A model generated the notes under the pieces. It was given only the letters and a program-made list of their open reading frames with translations, did not search any database and was not told where the DNA came from. Positions 55,814 through 64,000 of a stretch of 64,000 nucleotides of DNA are shown in pieces; within the stretch, counting starts at the first letter, position 1, and each line of letters opens with the position of its first letter. The position numbers were made by a program, and so were the translations under genes. This stretch comes from Prosthecobacter vanneervenii (GTDB lineage Bacteria > Verrucomicrobiota > Verrucomicrobiia > Verrucomicrobiales > Verrucomicrobiaceae): contig NZ_JACHIG010000002.1 in NCBI RefSeq assembly GCF_014203095.1, positions 239,695-303,694 on the forward strand, in the 5' to 3' direction.

Positions 55814-57192
55814 GCACCGAATTGAATGGCTGCGATTTTTTCCGCCATATCGTGACCGGCACAGAAGACCAGCTCCGCCGCCGCCGAGCGGGACATGCGC
55901 GCATGCAGGGCCACCACGCGGCCCATGCTCTGGCCGTCCACAAAAGCCTGCAGCGGGCGATGCTCGGGGTCGATGTTGCGGATCTCGACCGTGGTGTCAG
56001 GCGATAGCAGGGCGCTGCGCCAGTGCGCAGGCTGCAGCACGTTGGAGCCTACCAGCAGCCAGGCGGGGGTGTCTGCCAGCAGCGGAGCCGCGCCCATGCT
56101 GCGGGCGTAGGCGGTGGAACCGGCGGCCGTGGCCACCAGAGCGCCATCGCACACCAGCTTGGGGATGCGTTTGACGTGGTTCACGGTGATCTCCAGCCAC
56201 GCGGACTGGCTGGTGGCGCGCTCCACCCAGGCATCATTGAAGCCATGCGCCGAATGCCTGCGCCCCTGCTCGTCCTCCACTTCGAGGAAAAGCATCGGCA
56301 TCTGGCGGAAAATCACGTCACAAGGAGGAAAGGCATGCGCCGCGACCTGCTCCGGCGGATTCAGCAAAAAGCCCAGATGGCCCGCATTGATGCCGAAAAA
56401 GGGCAGTCGTGCGCGCCAGTGCTCGCGGATACTGCGGAGCATCGCGCCATCGCCACCGACGACATTGATGAAATCGGCGTCCTCTGCGCGCACATGGGCG
56501 CCATCCAGGGAGTCGCAGAGAGTTTTCACCTTGGGAATGGCCTGATCTGCCTGGAGGAAGTATTTGGCGTCGTCCAATGTCCCGCGTGCCCAGGTGCCCG
56601 GAACGGGCGCACGATAGAGACCGTAGCGTGCCATGTAGGCCTGCGCACGGGGTGGCACCAGATCATTCACCGGCTGGCCATGCACCAGGTGATCGCGGAT
56701 CATGGTGCTGGAACCTTCCACCACCAGCTCGACGATCTGGGAATGAGGCGGCAGATCGTCGTCGCTGAGGGTATAGCCGGGGCGTTTGAGGACGGCGAAA
56801 TTGGCCTGCTGCCAGAGCTCCGCGCCGCGCTCCCAGGTGCGCTGGATCATGGAGGCCCCGCGTGAGCCGCCGGCCACCAGGTCCGCGCCCACCACGTGCC
56901 AGACCTCTCCCTGCGTCTCAAAACGCTGCTGGAGCTGGTAATTCCGGGTAAAACTGTCCTGCTCGAAGTCAAAAAGGTCCACAATGACCCCGGGCAGGCA
57001 GCCAAAGACAATATCCGCCAAGGCAGCGCGATAAACGGCAGGAACACTGCCGGTGACCGGCTTGTCGGGCCGTGGGCCGCAGGGGATGACCCGGACCTCA
57101 TCAAAGAGCTGGGTCAGCCGGGTGGCGATGGCCGCATGGTGGTTCCCGGGTGGGTTAAAGCTGCCTCCAAAAATAGCGATGCGCTTTGGCAT
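55810..57192 (-). CDS. nadD-nadK: NadD - NAD kinase fusion protein
   Basis: 460 residues. Residues 1-190 are nicotinate-nucleotide adenylyltransferase: IAIFGGSFNPPGNHH and SSTMIRDHLVHGQPVNDLVPP, then YMARYGLY. Residues ~205-460 are NAD kinase: NVVGGDGAMLRSIREH (GGDG at 246-249), FFGINAGHLGFLLN, and LVCDGALVATAAGSTAYARSMGA. The usual NadD HxGH motif reads GNHH here, moving the first His. The product could make NaAD and phosphorylate NAD in one polypeptide. Each half is near the normal domain length, so this is a true fusion rather than a frame artefact. Confidence 0.9.
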   Translation of the reverse strand: MPKRIAIFGGSFNPPGNHHAAIATRLTQLFDEVRVIPCGPRPDKPVTGSVPAVYRAALADIVFGCLPGVIVDLFDFEQDSFTRNYQLQQRFETQGEVWHVVGADLVAGGSRGASMIQRTWERGAELWQQANFAVLKRPGYTLSDDDLPPHSQIVELVVEGSSTMIRDHLVHGQPVNDLVPPRAQAYMARYGLYRAPVPGTWARGTLDDAKYFLQADQAIPKVKTLCDSLDGAHVRAEDADFINVVGGDGAMLRSIREHWRARLPFFGINAGHLGFLLNPPEQVAAHAFPPCDVIFRQMPMLFLEVEDEQGRRHSAHGFNDAWVERATSQSAWLEITVNHVKRIPKLVCDGALVATAAGSTAYARSMGAAPLLADTPAWLLVGSNVLQPAHWRSALLSPDTTVEIRNIDPEHRPLQAFVDGQSMGRVVALHARMSRSAAAELVFCAGHDMAEKIAAIQFGA

Positions 57193-57582
57193 TCGTCATC
57201 CTGCCAGCGCTGCGCCCGAGTGCAAGCACGTCGGCAGGGCTTTGGCGCAATGTCACCGAAAAGGCTGCTTTCTGTGTCGGATCCGGCAAAAGCGGGCCGC
57301 AGGGCATGGGAAGATGCGGAATGCGGCAAAAATTTCTTATTCCTACTTGATTTATATATTTTGGAGGAATATATACCGGTCACATAGCCTCAGACATCGC
57401 ATTCAGCGCTGTCCTGCCATTCCTGGGACTGACCGGACCACCAGAAACACTCTTGATGTGTTTTCATCTGATTCGTTCAGTCCCATGCCGCACACGCCCA
57501 CCGCTTGAAACGGAGACAATCCTTTTCTACCGCTGACGCCTGCCAGAAAACTGGATACCGAAGCCAGCAACGCCACCGAGAC
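57193..57582. other. Intergenic region upstream of the sulfate-uptake gene set
   Basis: No gene is seen. It separates the fusion gene (minus) from the porin gene (plus). Positions 57340-57380 are AT-rich and hold a promoter-like sequence overlapping an inverted repeat. The stretch from there to the porin start (about 200 nt) is a long leader in which no riboswitch pattern was recognised. Confidence 0.5.
57347..57375 (+). promoter_or_regulatory. Sigma70-like promoter overlapping an 8-bp inverted repeat
   Basis: TTGATT (57347-57352), a 17-nt spacer and TATATA (57370-57375) form a promoter for the porin and sulfate genes. TATATATT (57353-57360) and its complement AATATATA (57368-57375) are perfect arms around a 7-nt centre. 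The repeat covers the spacer and the -10, where a bound repressor would block transcription. Confidence 0.6.
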
Positions 57583-59025
57583 ATGTTTTTCACCCAAGCC
57601 CTCAAACCCAAAACTCCAGCCGCACTGGCCCTGCTCCTCGTGGCAGCCACGACGGGCTGGGGTGCTGACACCGCCGGCAGCAAGATCACACGCGGTACGT
57701 TTTACCAAAACCCGCTGAGCTTTGGCACCACGCGCGATCCGGACCCGCCCAAGTATGCGCGCAATCTGAGCGAGATCGGGGTGGATTCCCTGCTGAACGT
57801 GAAGTGGCTGGACATCGGGCTGGACTACCGTTTCCGCTATGAGTACCGGGACAACGACCTCCGGCGCATCCAGTCCTCGCTGGACCAGCCGCTGCTGCAC
57901 CGCACGCGGGCCTACATCGGGATCAAGGACATCCTGGACCCGTTCCGTTTTGCGTTTGAGATGCAGGATGCCCGGCGTGAGAACAGCCAGTTTGCCCGCG
58001 ACAACCGCGACGTGAACGAGTTTGCGATCACGAGGCTGTATGGCGAGCTATACTTCAAGAACCTGCTGGGGCGCGATGCCATCGGCAGCAGCCGCCCGGT
58101 GAGCGTGCGCTTTGGGATTCACAACTTTGAATTCCTGGACCGTCGACTCCTCTCCAACAATGAGTGGCGCAACACGGCGAACACCTTCAAGGGCTTCCTG
58201 GGCAGCCTGGGGCAGGAGAGCAATGACTGGCAGGTGGACCTGCTGGCAGTGCAGCCGCTGAACCGTCAGAAGTATGCCTGGGACAGCCCGGTGCAAAAGC
58301 AGTGGGTGTATGGCGTGATCGGCCACTGGCGGCGCTGGTCCGACCTCGTGACACTGGAGCCCTACTACCTGGCGATGAACCAGTCTCCGCTGCCTGGAAT
58401 CGCAGACTACCAGGTGCACTCCCCCGGCCTGCGTGCCTACGGCGTGGTGGGCACCACGGGGCTGGACTACGACTTCAGCCTGACCTACCAGACCGGGCGC
58501 AACGGGACACGCACCATCCAGGCCTATGCGGGCACCTTTGAGCTGGGCTACACCTTTGCCTCCAATCCGTGGAAGCCACGCCTGAGCCTCTTCTACGGAC
58601 GTGCGAGCGGCGACCACAACCCGAATGACAACAAGGACAACCGCTTCCAGCGCTTCTACGGCTTCAGCCGGTCATGGTCTGCCAATGACTACATCACCTA
58701 CCAGAACGTGAGCACGCCCACCGTGCGTCTGGAGATCAAGCCACACCAGAATCTGCGCCTGGACATGAACTGGAGCGCCTACTGGCTGGAAAGCGCCACG
58801 GATGTCTATTCTGTGGGCAATGTCATCCAGGTGCAGGATAAAACCGGAAGAAGCGGCAACTACCTGGGCAGCGAGTATGACATCCGCGCCCGCTACACGT
58901 GGGATCCGAAAACCGAGATCACCGTGGGCTACTCCTACTTTCAGTCCGGAGGCTACGTGAAAGCGCAGCTCCACCGAGACCACACGAACTTCGCCTACTT
59001 CCAGCTGAGCCGACGCTTCTTCTAA
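57583..59025 (+). CDS. Outer-membrane porin, alginate-export-like beta-barrel
   Basis: 480 residues from ATG 57583, just before a signal peptide (PKTPAALALLLVAATTGWGADTAG); the upstream frame lacks leader character. The mature chain is rich in alternating strands: WLDIGLDYRFRYEYRDN, LHRTRAYIGIKDILDPFRFAFEMQDARR, VSVRFGIHNFEFLDRRL, and ends LSRRFF with a terminal Phe, as in barrel proteins. The layout fits the alginate_exp-type porin family. It lies first in the sulfate-uptake set and probably lets an anionic sulfur source cross the outer membrane. Confidence 0.75.
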   Translation: MFFTQALKPKTPAALALLLVAATTGWGADTAGSKITRGTFYQNPLSFGTTRDPDPPKYARNLSEIGVDSLLNVKWLDIGLDYRFRYEYRDNDLRRIQSSLDQPLLHRTRAYIGIKDILDPFRFAFEMQDARRENSQFARDNRDVNEFAITRLYGELYFKNLLGRDAIGSSRPVSVRFGIHNFEFLDRRLLSNNEWRNTANTFKGFLGSLGQESNDWQVDLLAVQPLNRQKYAWDSPVQKQWVYGVIGHWRRWSDLVTLEPYYLAMNQSPLPGIADYQVHSPGLRAYGVVGTTGLDYDFSLTYQTGRNGTRTIQAYAGTFELGYTFASNPWKPRLSLFYGRASGDHNPNDNKDNRFQRFYGFSRSWSANDYITYQNVSTPTVRLEIKPHQNLRLDMNWSAYWLESATDVYSVGNVIQVQDKTGRSGNYLGSEYDIRARYTWDPKTEITVGYSYFQSGGYVKAQLHRDHTNFAYFQLSRRFF

Positions 59026-59142
59026 CCCACGTCACCAAAGCCAGCCCCTGCTTTTTTCAGGCCGCCGTAGCCGGTCAAGGGGCGTGCCATGCCAATTTTT
59101 TCCATCCCATTCCTTCAATCCCCCCCGCAAACGCCATCTCTT

Positions 59143-60135
59143 ATGAAAACAACCCTGACACTCATCACCACCGCCCTGCTGGGCCTCGCCGCACAGGCAG
59201 CCGACTTTGAGCTGCTGAACGTCTCCTACGACCCCACCCGCGAACTCTACGCGGAGTACAACAAAGCCTTTGCCAAGCACTACAAGGAAACAGCCGGCAA
59301 GAAGGTGAGCATTGATCAATCCCACGGCGGCTCCGGCAAGCAGGCGCGCGCCGTGATCGACGGCCTGGAGGCTGATGTGGTGACGCTGGCGCTGGCGGGA
59401 GACATTGACGTGATCGGACAGCAGGCGGGCCTCATCTCCAAAGACTGGCAAAAGCGCCTGCCCAACAGCAGCGCGCCCTACACGAGCACGATCGTCTTTG
59501 TGGTGCGCAAGGAGAACCCGAAAAACATCAAGGACTGGGACGACCTGGTGAAGGAAGGCGTGAACGTGGTGACGCCAAATCCCAAGACCTCCGGCGGTGC
59601 GCGCTGGAACTATCTGGCCGCGTGGGCCTATGCGCTGAAGAAATACGGCAGCGAGGCCAAGGCGAAGGAGTACATCACAGCCCTCTTCAAAAACGTGCCG
59701 GTGCTGGACACAGGCGCACGTGCGGCGACCACGACCTTTGCGCAGCGCGGCATCGGCGATGTGTTTCTCTCCTGGGAAAACGAGGCCTGGCTGATCCAGC
59801 GCGAGTTCCCGGGGCAGACACAGATCATCGTGCCCTCCATCAGCATCCTGGCCGAGCCGACGGTAGCCGTGGTGGACAAGAACGCCGAGAAAAAAGGCAC
59901 CACCGAAGTGGCGAAGGCTTATCTGGAATACCTCTACTCCCCGGAAGCACAGGAGATCATCGGCAAGCACTACTACCGCCCGCGTGATGCTGCAGCCGCA
60001 GCGAAATACAGCGCCCGCTTTCCGAAGCTAAACCTCGTGACGATCGACGGCGACTTTGGTGGCTGGAGCAAGGCGCAGAAGAAGCATTTCGATGACGGCG
60101 GCATCTTTGACCAGATCTACCAGGGCGGAAAATAA
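59143..60135 (+). CDS. sbp: Sulfate/thiosulfate-binding periplasmic protein
   Basis: 330 residues from ATG 59143. A signal peptide ([18 protein letters not shown]) is followed by the family start [22 protein letters not shown]. Other family stretches are [53 protein letters not shown] and the C-terminal [23 protein letters not shown]. It binds sulfate or thiosulfate in the periplasm and hands it to the CysT/CysW/CysA transporter encoded just downstream. An unrelated hydrolase gene separates it from the permeases. Confidence 0.93.
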   Translation: MKTTLTLITTALLGLAAQAADFELLNVSYDPTRELYAEYNKAFAKHYKETAGKKVSIDQSHGGSGKQARAVIDGLEADVVTLALAGDIDVIGQQAGLISKDWQKRLPNSSAPYTSTIVFVVRKENPKNIKDWDDLVKEGVNVVTPNPKTSGGARWNYLAAWAYALKKYGSEAKAKEYITALFKNVPVLDTGARAATTTFAQRGIGDVFLSWENEAWLIQREFPGQTQIIVPSISILAEPTVAVVDKNAEKKGTTEVAKAYLEYLYSPEAQEIIGKHYYRPRDAAAAAKYSARFPKLNLVTIDGDFGGWSKAQKKHFDDGGIFDQIYQGGK

Positions 60136-60178
60136 ACACATCCCACAGCTCCCGCGCAGCAAAGCAGCGCTTGAAACC

Positions 60179-60955
60179 ATGAAACTCCCACCTCATTTGC
60201 AGTTCACCGGCAGACAGGCCGCCCAGCGTGGCGGTGTGCTGCCCCCGAGCACACGACTGATGACTGAAATTGATCCCCCAGAGCAGGGCGTCTTCATCCC
60301 GAAGATCGTCAGCAAGCCCCTGAAGAAGGGGCATGGGATCAAGATCGGCATCTTTGCAGGCATTCATGGCGATGAAGAGGCCGGCACGCTGGCCACGCAG
60401 GAGCTGATCCGCTGGGCGGCTGAAAAGCCTGAGGAACTGCATGACTATGAGCTGCACTTTTACCCGATCTGCAATCCCACGGGCCGCACGCTGGGCACAC
60501 GCCACAGCCACAGCGGGCTGGACCTGAACCGCGAGTTCTGGTTTGGCTCCACGGAGCCAGAGGTCGTTTATCTGGAAGGCGAACTGAGGCGCGAGCGGTA
60601 TGAGGGAATCATCTCCCTGCACTCGGACGACACCTCGGACGGCTGTTACGGCTTTGTGAGCGGCGCGCTGCTGAGCGAGCATCTGCTGGAGCCTGCGCTG
60701 CAGGCGGCGGCGGAGCATCTGCCACGCAACGAGCAGCACATCATCGACGGATTCCTGGCCTCCCGTGGCATCATCAAGGAAGGTTACCTGGGCATCCTCA
60801 GCGCGCCGCCGGAACAGCGACCGCATGCGCTGGAGATCGTGTTTGAAACGCCTGCGCTGGCCCCGATGGACGCGCAGGTGAAGGCCACGGTGGCAGCGGT
60901 GAAACGCATCCTGGCGGAATACCGCGAGCTGCAGGCCTACGCAGCCAATCTGTAA
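60179..60955 (+). CDS. M14-type zinc hydrolase (succinylglutamate desuccinylase/aspartoacylase-like)
   Basis: 258 residues from ATG 60179, with no signal peptide. The zinc-binding start is IGIFAGIHGDEEAGTLATQEL (His and Glu ligands). YPICNPTGRTLGTRHSHSGLDLNREFW carries the substrate-binding Asn-Arg, and EGIISLHSDDTSDG the third zinc ligand His. These are M14/AspA-AstE features; members remove acyl or amino-acid groups from small molecules. It is embedded between the sulfate-binding protein and the permeases, so it may process a sulfur-containing or N-acylated compound taken up by the system. That role is inference. Confidence 0.8.
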   Translation: MKLPPHLQFTGRQAAQRGGVLPPSTRLMTEIDPPEQGVFIPKIVSKPLKKGHGIKIGIFAGIHGDEEAGTLATQELIRWAAEKPEELHDYELHFYPICNPTGRTLGTRHSHSGLDLNREFWFGSTEPEVVYLEGELRRERYEGIISLHSDDTSDGCYGFVSGALLSEHLLEPALQAAAEHLPRNEQHIIDGFLASRGIIKEGYLGILSAPPEQRPHALEIVFETPALAPMDAQVKATVAAVKRILAEYRELQAYAANL

Positions 60956-60978
60956 CCCCAAGCACACACACGCCCCTC

Positions 60979-61806
60979 ATGTCATCTCCACGGCATGTGC
61001 TGCCGGGCTTCAGGCTTTCGCTCGGCTTCACCATCACTTATTTAAGCCTCCTTGTGCTGTTTCCGCTCTCCATGCTTTTGTGGAAGGCTACCAGCGGCGG
61101 GTGGGACCACATGATCTCCACGCTGACGCAGGCACGCGTGCTGGCGTCTCTGAAGCTGAGCTTTGGGGCGTCCTTTGCGGCGGCACTGGTCAATGCAGTC
61201 TTTGGCCTGATCACAGCCTGGGCGCTGGAGCGCTACAGCTTTCCCGGCCGCCGCCTGCTGGATGCGATGGTGGACCTGCCTTTTGCGCTGCCGACGGCGG
61301 TGGCGGGCATCGCACTGGTGACGCTGTATGCGCCGAACGGCTGGATCGGAGCCTGGCTGGCGAAGCATGAGATCAAGGCCGCTTATGCGCCGCTGGGCAT
61401 CACGATAGCGCTGGCGTTTGTGGGCTTCCCCTTTGTGGTGCGCACGCTGCAGCCGGTGATTGCGGATCTGTCCATGGATGTAGAAGAAGCCGCCGCCTGC
61501 CTGGGAGCGAACCGCTGGCAGACGCTGACGCGGGTGGTCTTCCCTGCCCTGCTGCCCTCTACGCTGGCGGGCACGACGCTGGCCTTTGGCCGTGCGGTGG
61601 GGGAATACGGCAGCGTGGTGTTCATCTCCGGCAACCTGCCGTTTAAAACAGAGATCGCGCCGCTGCTGATCACGATGCGGCTGGAGGAGTACGACTACTC
61701 AGGGGCGGCCACGATCGGTGTCGTGATGCTGGCCGCGTCCTTCCTCATTCTGCTGACGTCCAACCTGCTGACGCAGTGGAGCAAGAAGCGGACGGGAAGA
61801 GTGTGA
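60979..61806 (+). CDS. cysT: Sulfate ABC transporter permease CysT
   Basis: 275 residues with six membrane segments and the binding-protein-dependent permease loop (EEAAACLGANRWQTLTRVVFPALLPSTLAGTTLAFGRAVGEYG). Family marks are FTITYLSLLVLFPLSMLLWKAT near the N-terminus and PFALPTAVAGIALVTLYAPNGWIG. It forms the inner-membrane channel with CysW. It lies 23 bp after the zinc-hydrolase gene and 41 bp before cysW, with a C-rich leader before the ATG. Confidence 0.95.
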   Translation: MSSPRHVLPGFRLSLGFTITYLSLLVLFPLSMLLWKATSGGWDHMISTLTQARVLASLKLSFGASFAAALVNAVFGLITAWALERYSFPGRRLLDAMVDLPFALPTAVAGIALVTLYAPNGWIGAWLAKHEIKAAYAPLGITIALAFVGFPFVVRTLQPVIADLSMDVEEAAACLGANRWQTLTRVVFPALLPSTLAGTTLAFGRAVGEYGSVVFISGNLPFKTEIAPLLITMRLEEYDYSGAATIGVVMLAASFLILLTSNLLTQWSKKRTGRV

Positions 61807-61847
61807 GGATGAGGGCTCTTTGATTCTCTATTTTTCGATTTTTATCC

Positions 61848-62708
61848 ATGCCTGCCATTATTGACCTAGCACCCACTCACGCTGCACGCCCACGCAAGGC
61901 GACGGCGGACTCCCTGACCTCACGCATCCTGATCATCGGGATGGCGGTGGGGTTCATGGGGCTGATGTTTGTGCTGCCGCTGATCATCATTTTCCAGGAG
62001 GCCTTTCGCAAAGGCTGGGAGGGATTTGCCGAGGCGTTTGACGACCGGGCCACGACGCACGCGATCTGGCTGACGCTGAAGGTTGCGGCGATCACGGTGC
62101 CGCTGAACACACTGTTTGGACTGGCGGCGGCGTGGTGCCTCTCGCGCTTCCGTTTCCAGGGCAGACGGCTGCTGAGCTCGCTGATCGAGCTGCCGCTGTG
62201 GGTTTCCCCGGTGATCGCGGGCATGGTGTATGTGCTGCTGTTTGGAGCGCAGGGCTTGTTTGGCCCCTCGCTGAAGGAGCATGGGATCAAGATCATCTTT
62301 GCGCTGCCGGGGATCGTGCTGAGCACGATCTTTGTGACCTTCACCTTTGTGGCACGCGTGCTGGCGCCGCAGATGGAGGCGCAGGGGCAGGCTGAAGAAG
62401 AGGCGGCGATGACGCTGGGAGCGAACGGCTGGCAGATGTTCTGGCGCGTGACGCTGCCAAAGATCAAATGGGGGCTGCTGTACGGCATCATCCTGTGCAA
62501 TGCGCGCAGCATGGGAGAGTTTGGCGCGGTGTCGGTGGTGAGCGGCCACATCCGCAACAAGACGAACACCGTGCCGCTGCACATCGAGGTGCTGTACAAT
62601 GAATACCAGTTTGTGCCGGCCTTTGCCGTGGCCTCCGTGCTGGCGCTGCTGGCACTGGTGACCCTGATTTTGAAAACTCTGACGACCACCCAACGAGGAG
62701 CAGCATGA
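61848..62708 (+). CDS. cysW: Sulfate ABC transporter permease CysW
   Basis: 286 residues. Six membrane segments start with [57 protein letters not shown] and the EAA loop [51 protein letters not shown] are clear CysW marks. The final codons overlap the cysA start (ATGA), so the ATPase is translationally coupled. It pairs with CysT in the membrane. Confidence 0.95.
   Translation: MPAIIDLAPTHAARPRKATADSLTSRILIIGMAVGFMGLMFVLPLIIIFQEAFRKGWEGFAEAFDDRATTHAIWLTLKVAAITVPLNTLFGLAAAWCLSRFRFQGRRLLSSLIELPLWVSPVIAGMVYVLLFGAQGLFGPSLKEHGIKIIFALPGIVLSTIFVTFTFVARVLAPQMEAQGQAEEEAAMTLGANGWQMFWRVTLPKIKWGLLYGIILCNARSMGEFGAVSVVSGHIRNKTNTVPLHIEVLYNEYQFVPAFAVASVLALLALVTLILKTLTTTQRGAA
62695..62700 (+). promoter_or_regulatory. 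Ribosome binding site of cysA
   Basis: GAGGAG lies 4 nt before the ATG at 62705. It deserves mention because a good Shine-Dalgarno sequence is rare before other starts in this window. Confidence 0.7.
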
Positions 62709-63439
62709 GCATCCACATTCACCACATCTCAAAAACTTTTGGCAGTTTCCAAGCCCTGAAAAACGTCGATCTCGAAGTGAACACCGGGGAGCTGGTGGCG
62801 CTGCTGGGCCCGAGCGGCAGCGGCAAGACCACGCTGCTGCGCATCATTGCCGGGCTGGAGTTTGCCGACCCAGGAGAGGGCAGCATCCAGTTTCATGGCA
62901 AGGAGGTGACAAACCACAGCGCGTATGAGCGCAAGGCGGGCTTTGTTTTTCAAAACTACGCGCTCTTCAACCACATGACGGTGGCGGAGAACATCGCCTT
63001 TGGCCTGAAGGTGATGCCACGGGCCACGCGGCCGGAGAGGGAGGACATCGACAAAACAGTGACGGAGCTGCTGCGGCGAATCGCGCTGGAAGGCTATGGC
63101 GACCGCTACCCCTCACAGCTGAGCGGCGGGCAGAAGCAGCGCGTAGCACTGGCCCGTGCCCTGGCCGTGGAGCCGCAGGTGCTGCTGCTGGACGAGCCGT
63201 TTGGCGCGCTGGACGCCAAGGTGCGCAAGACGCTGCGCAAGTGGCTGCGGCAGTTTCATGATGAGACGAAGGTGACGACCCTCTTTGTGACGCATGACCA
63301 GGACGAGGCCTTTGAGCTGGCCGACCGCGTGGTGGTGCTGCATGAGGGAGACATCCAGCAGGTGGGATCGCCACGGCAGCTGAGGGAGAACCCGAAGAAC
63401 GAGTTTGTGGCGGACTTTCTGGACTGCGTGATGATTTGA
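62705..63439 (+). CDS. cysA: Sulfate ABC transporter ATPase CysA (short form)
   Basis: 244 residues. It is a complete nucleotide-binding domain: Walker [16 protein letters not shown]-loop FQNYALF, signature [15 protein letters not shown], Walker [12 protein letters not shown] and switch His in [10 protein letters not shown]. It opens with [20 protein letters not shown], as CysA proteins do. Typical CysA has about 100 more residues of regulatory C-terminal domain, which is missing here: the stop follows DFLDCVMI directly. It powers sulfate import with CysT and CysW. Confidence 0.93.
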   Translation: MSIHIHHISKTFGSFQALKNVDLEVNTGELVALLGPSGSGKTTLLRIIAGLEFADPGEGSIQFHGKEVTNHSAYERKAGFVFQNYALFNHMTVAENIAFGLKVMPRATRPEREDIDKTVTELLRRIALEGYGDRYPSQLSGGQKQRVALARALAVEPQVLLLDEPFGALDAKVRKTLRKWLRQFHDETKVTTLFVTHDQDEAFELADRVVVLHEGDIQQVGSPRQLRENPKNEFVADFLDCVMI

Positions 63440-63549
63440 GGAAAGGCTGAGGGCGAACGCAAGTCAGCGGCGGCGCGACGATGAGACGCTACTGGAGAGC
63501 GCGGTGTAGAAGAGAACTGTGGGTTTGCTTCCCGGATTGTGCGTACATA

Positions 63550-63614
63550 CCCAGGGTCTGCCTCGCTGAGGCTCGGCTGACCCTGGGCTCAAATACTCAG
63601 CCCCTTTGGGGCTG
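63550..63614. repeat. Inverted repeat and adjacent hairpin
   Basis: CCCAGGGTC (63550-63558) and its complement GACCCTGGG (63579-63587) bracket a smaller GCCTC/GAGGC pair (63560-63572). CAGCCCC-TTT-GGGGCTG follows at 63598-63614. No T-tract follows either, so an intrinsic terminator is unlikely. Confidence 0.65.
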
Positions 63615-63811
63615 GTGTGCAGCGGAGTGATTGGGGCAAAAGTGAACGGACCTTTTTCAATCAATCTTGGCATTACACCACGATCAGTTAAAAACGGGTC
63701 TAAAGGTGGAGGCACGAGCTGACGGAGGGGGATCATCTTGATCCCCTCACCTGCAGCGTGTTCGCGGATGTGCGATGGCGCTGGATGATGCGGGAGGCTC
63801 GGCTTTGTGGA

Positions 63812-63909
63812 GGCGCGAGAATGCAGGGCGATGCGGGAGCGTGAGGGATCGGGACCATCCCTCTCCGCCAGAGCGCTGGCTGGGCGCATGAAATACTGGC
63901 TTCCACCCA
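63812..63909. repeat. GAGGGATC-hairpin repeat, copy B
   Basis: The core at 63839-63874 matches copy A (45815-45850) at 35 of 36 bases; the one change lies at the base of the loop and shortens the stem by a pair. Flanks are more diverged but still alignable over about 100 bp. Confidence 0.7.
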
Positions 63910-64000
63910 TGAGACCCGTTTTCAGCTGTGCGTGGTATTACACGATTCAATCTGAGGAAGAGCCAAGGATGCTGCGAGGCGGATGATGACTCGTTAGTCA

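Larger units (their letters stand above)
63440..64000. other. Gene-free end of window with repeats and hairpins
   Basis: Open frames here have no family likeness and one is a translation of repeat DNA shared with 45788-45887. The region contains an inverted repeat (63550-63587), a short hairpin (63598-63614) and repeat copy B (63812-63909). No gene was recognised up to the window end. Confidence 0.55.

Noticed and set aside
63464..63910. 148-codon minus-strand frame at the window end
   Set aside because: It shares a peptide block with a frame at 45578-46126 only because both translate the GAGGGATC repeat; no domain.

Overview
The window looks like chromosome of a Verrucomicrobiota (PVC-group) bacterium, probably Verrucomicrobiales. 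The reasons are high-GC coding DNA, a planctomycete/verrucomicrobial-type cytochrome (DUF1549/DUF1553) protein next to a Tat-exported DUF1501 protein, start codons that mostly follow C-rich rather than Shine-Dalgarno leaders, and abundant intergenic palindromic repeats. This placement is inferred from family content; no rRNA or tRNA gene was seen.

Positions 1-29943 hold a large exopolysaccharide locus. Two genes on the minus strand (a probable sugar transferase cut by the window edge and a Wzy/WaaL-type polymerase/ligase) diverge from a long plus-strand block. That block encodes UDP-glucuronate decarboxylase, UDP-glucose dehydrogenase, a Wzx-like flippase, an FkbM-type methyltransferase, ten glycosyltransferases (one fused to a VanZ-like domain), a pyruvyltransferase, three acyltransferases and a second Wzy/WaaL-type protein. 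After a gap with a duplicated small hairpin come a FecR-like secreted protein, an outer-membrane beta-barrel, a Wza-type export protein and a Wzz/BY-kinase. Together they can make nucleotide sugars (UDP-GlcA, UDP-xylose), build and decorate repeat units, flip, polymerise and export them.

Positions 29944-34675 hold a secreted cytochrome/DUF1549/DUF1553 protein, a DUF1501 protein and a WD40 protein. Positions 34676-36201 are rearranged: an inverted-repeat element, a remnant of the ybeY 3' end, an unknown membrane-anchored ORF, and then intact ybeY, which heads (on the minus strand) the conserved group phoH / 7TM-HD phosphodiesterase / ybeY. Further along are unknown secreted proteins, a radical-SAM HemN-like protein with a chorismate-lyase-like neighbour, a tandem array of REP-like hairpins, and a zinc-ribbon/transmembrane/trypsin-like protease.

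Positions 46253-53893 (minus strand) carry a hybrid histidine kinase, a response regulator, a PilB/GspE ATPase and four prepilins. The first-transcribed pilin gene has a strong sigma70-like promoter and is followed by an intrinsic terminator before the other pilins. Positions 54509-57192 carry a rhodanese, an UlaG-like metallo-hydrolase and a NadD-NAD kinase fusion. Positions 57583-63439 form a sulfate-uptake set: outer-membrane porin, sulfate-binding protein, an M14-type zinc hydrolase, two permeases and an ATPase. The last 560 bases contain only repeats and hairpins.

All calls come from reading translated sequence and motifs by eye. No database search was run, so family names without strong motifs are tentative.
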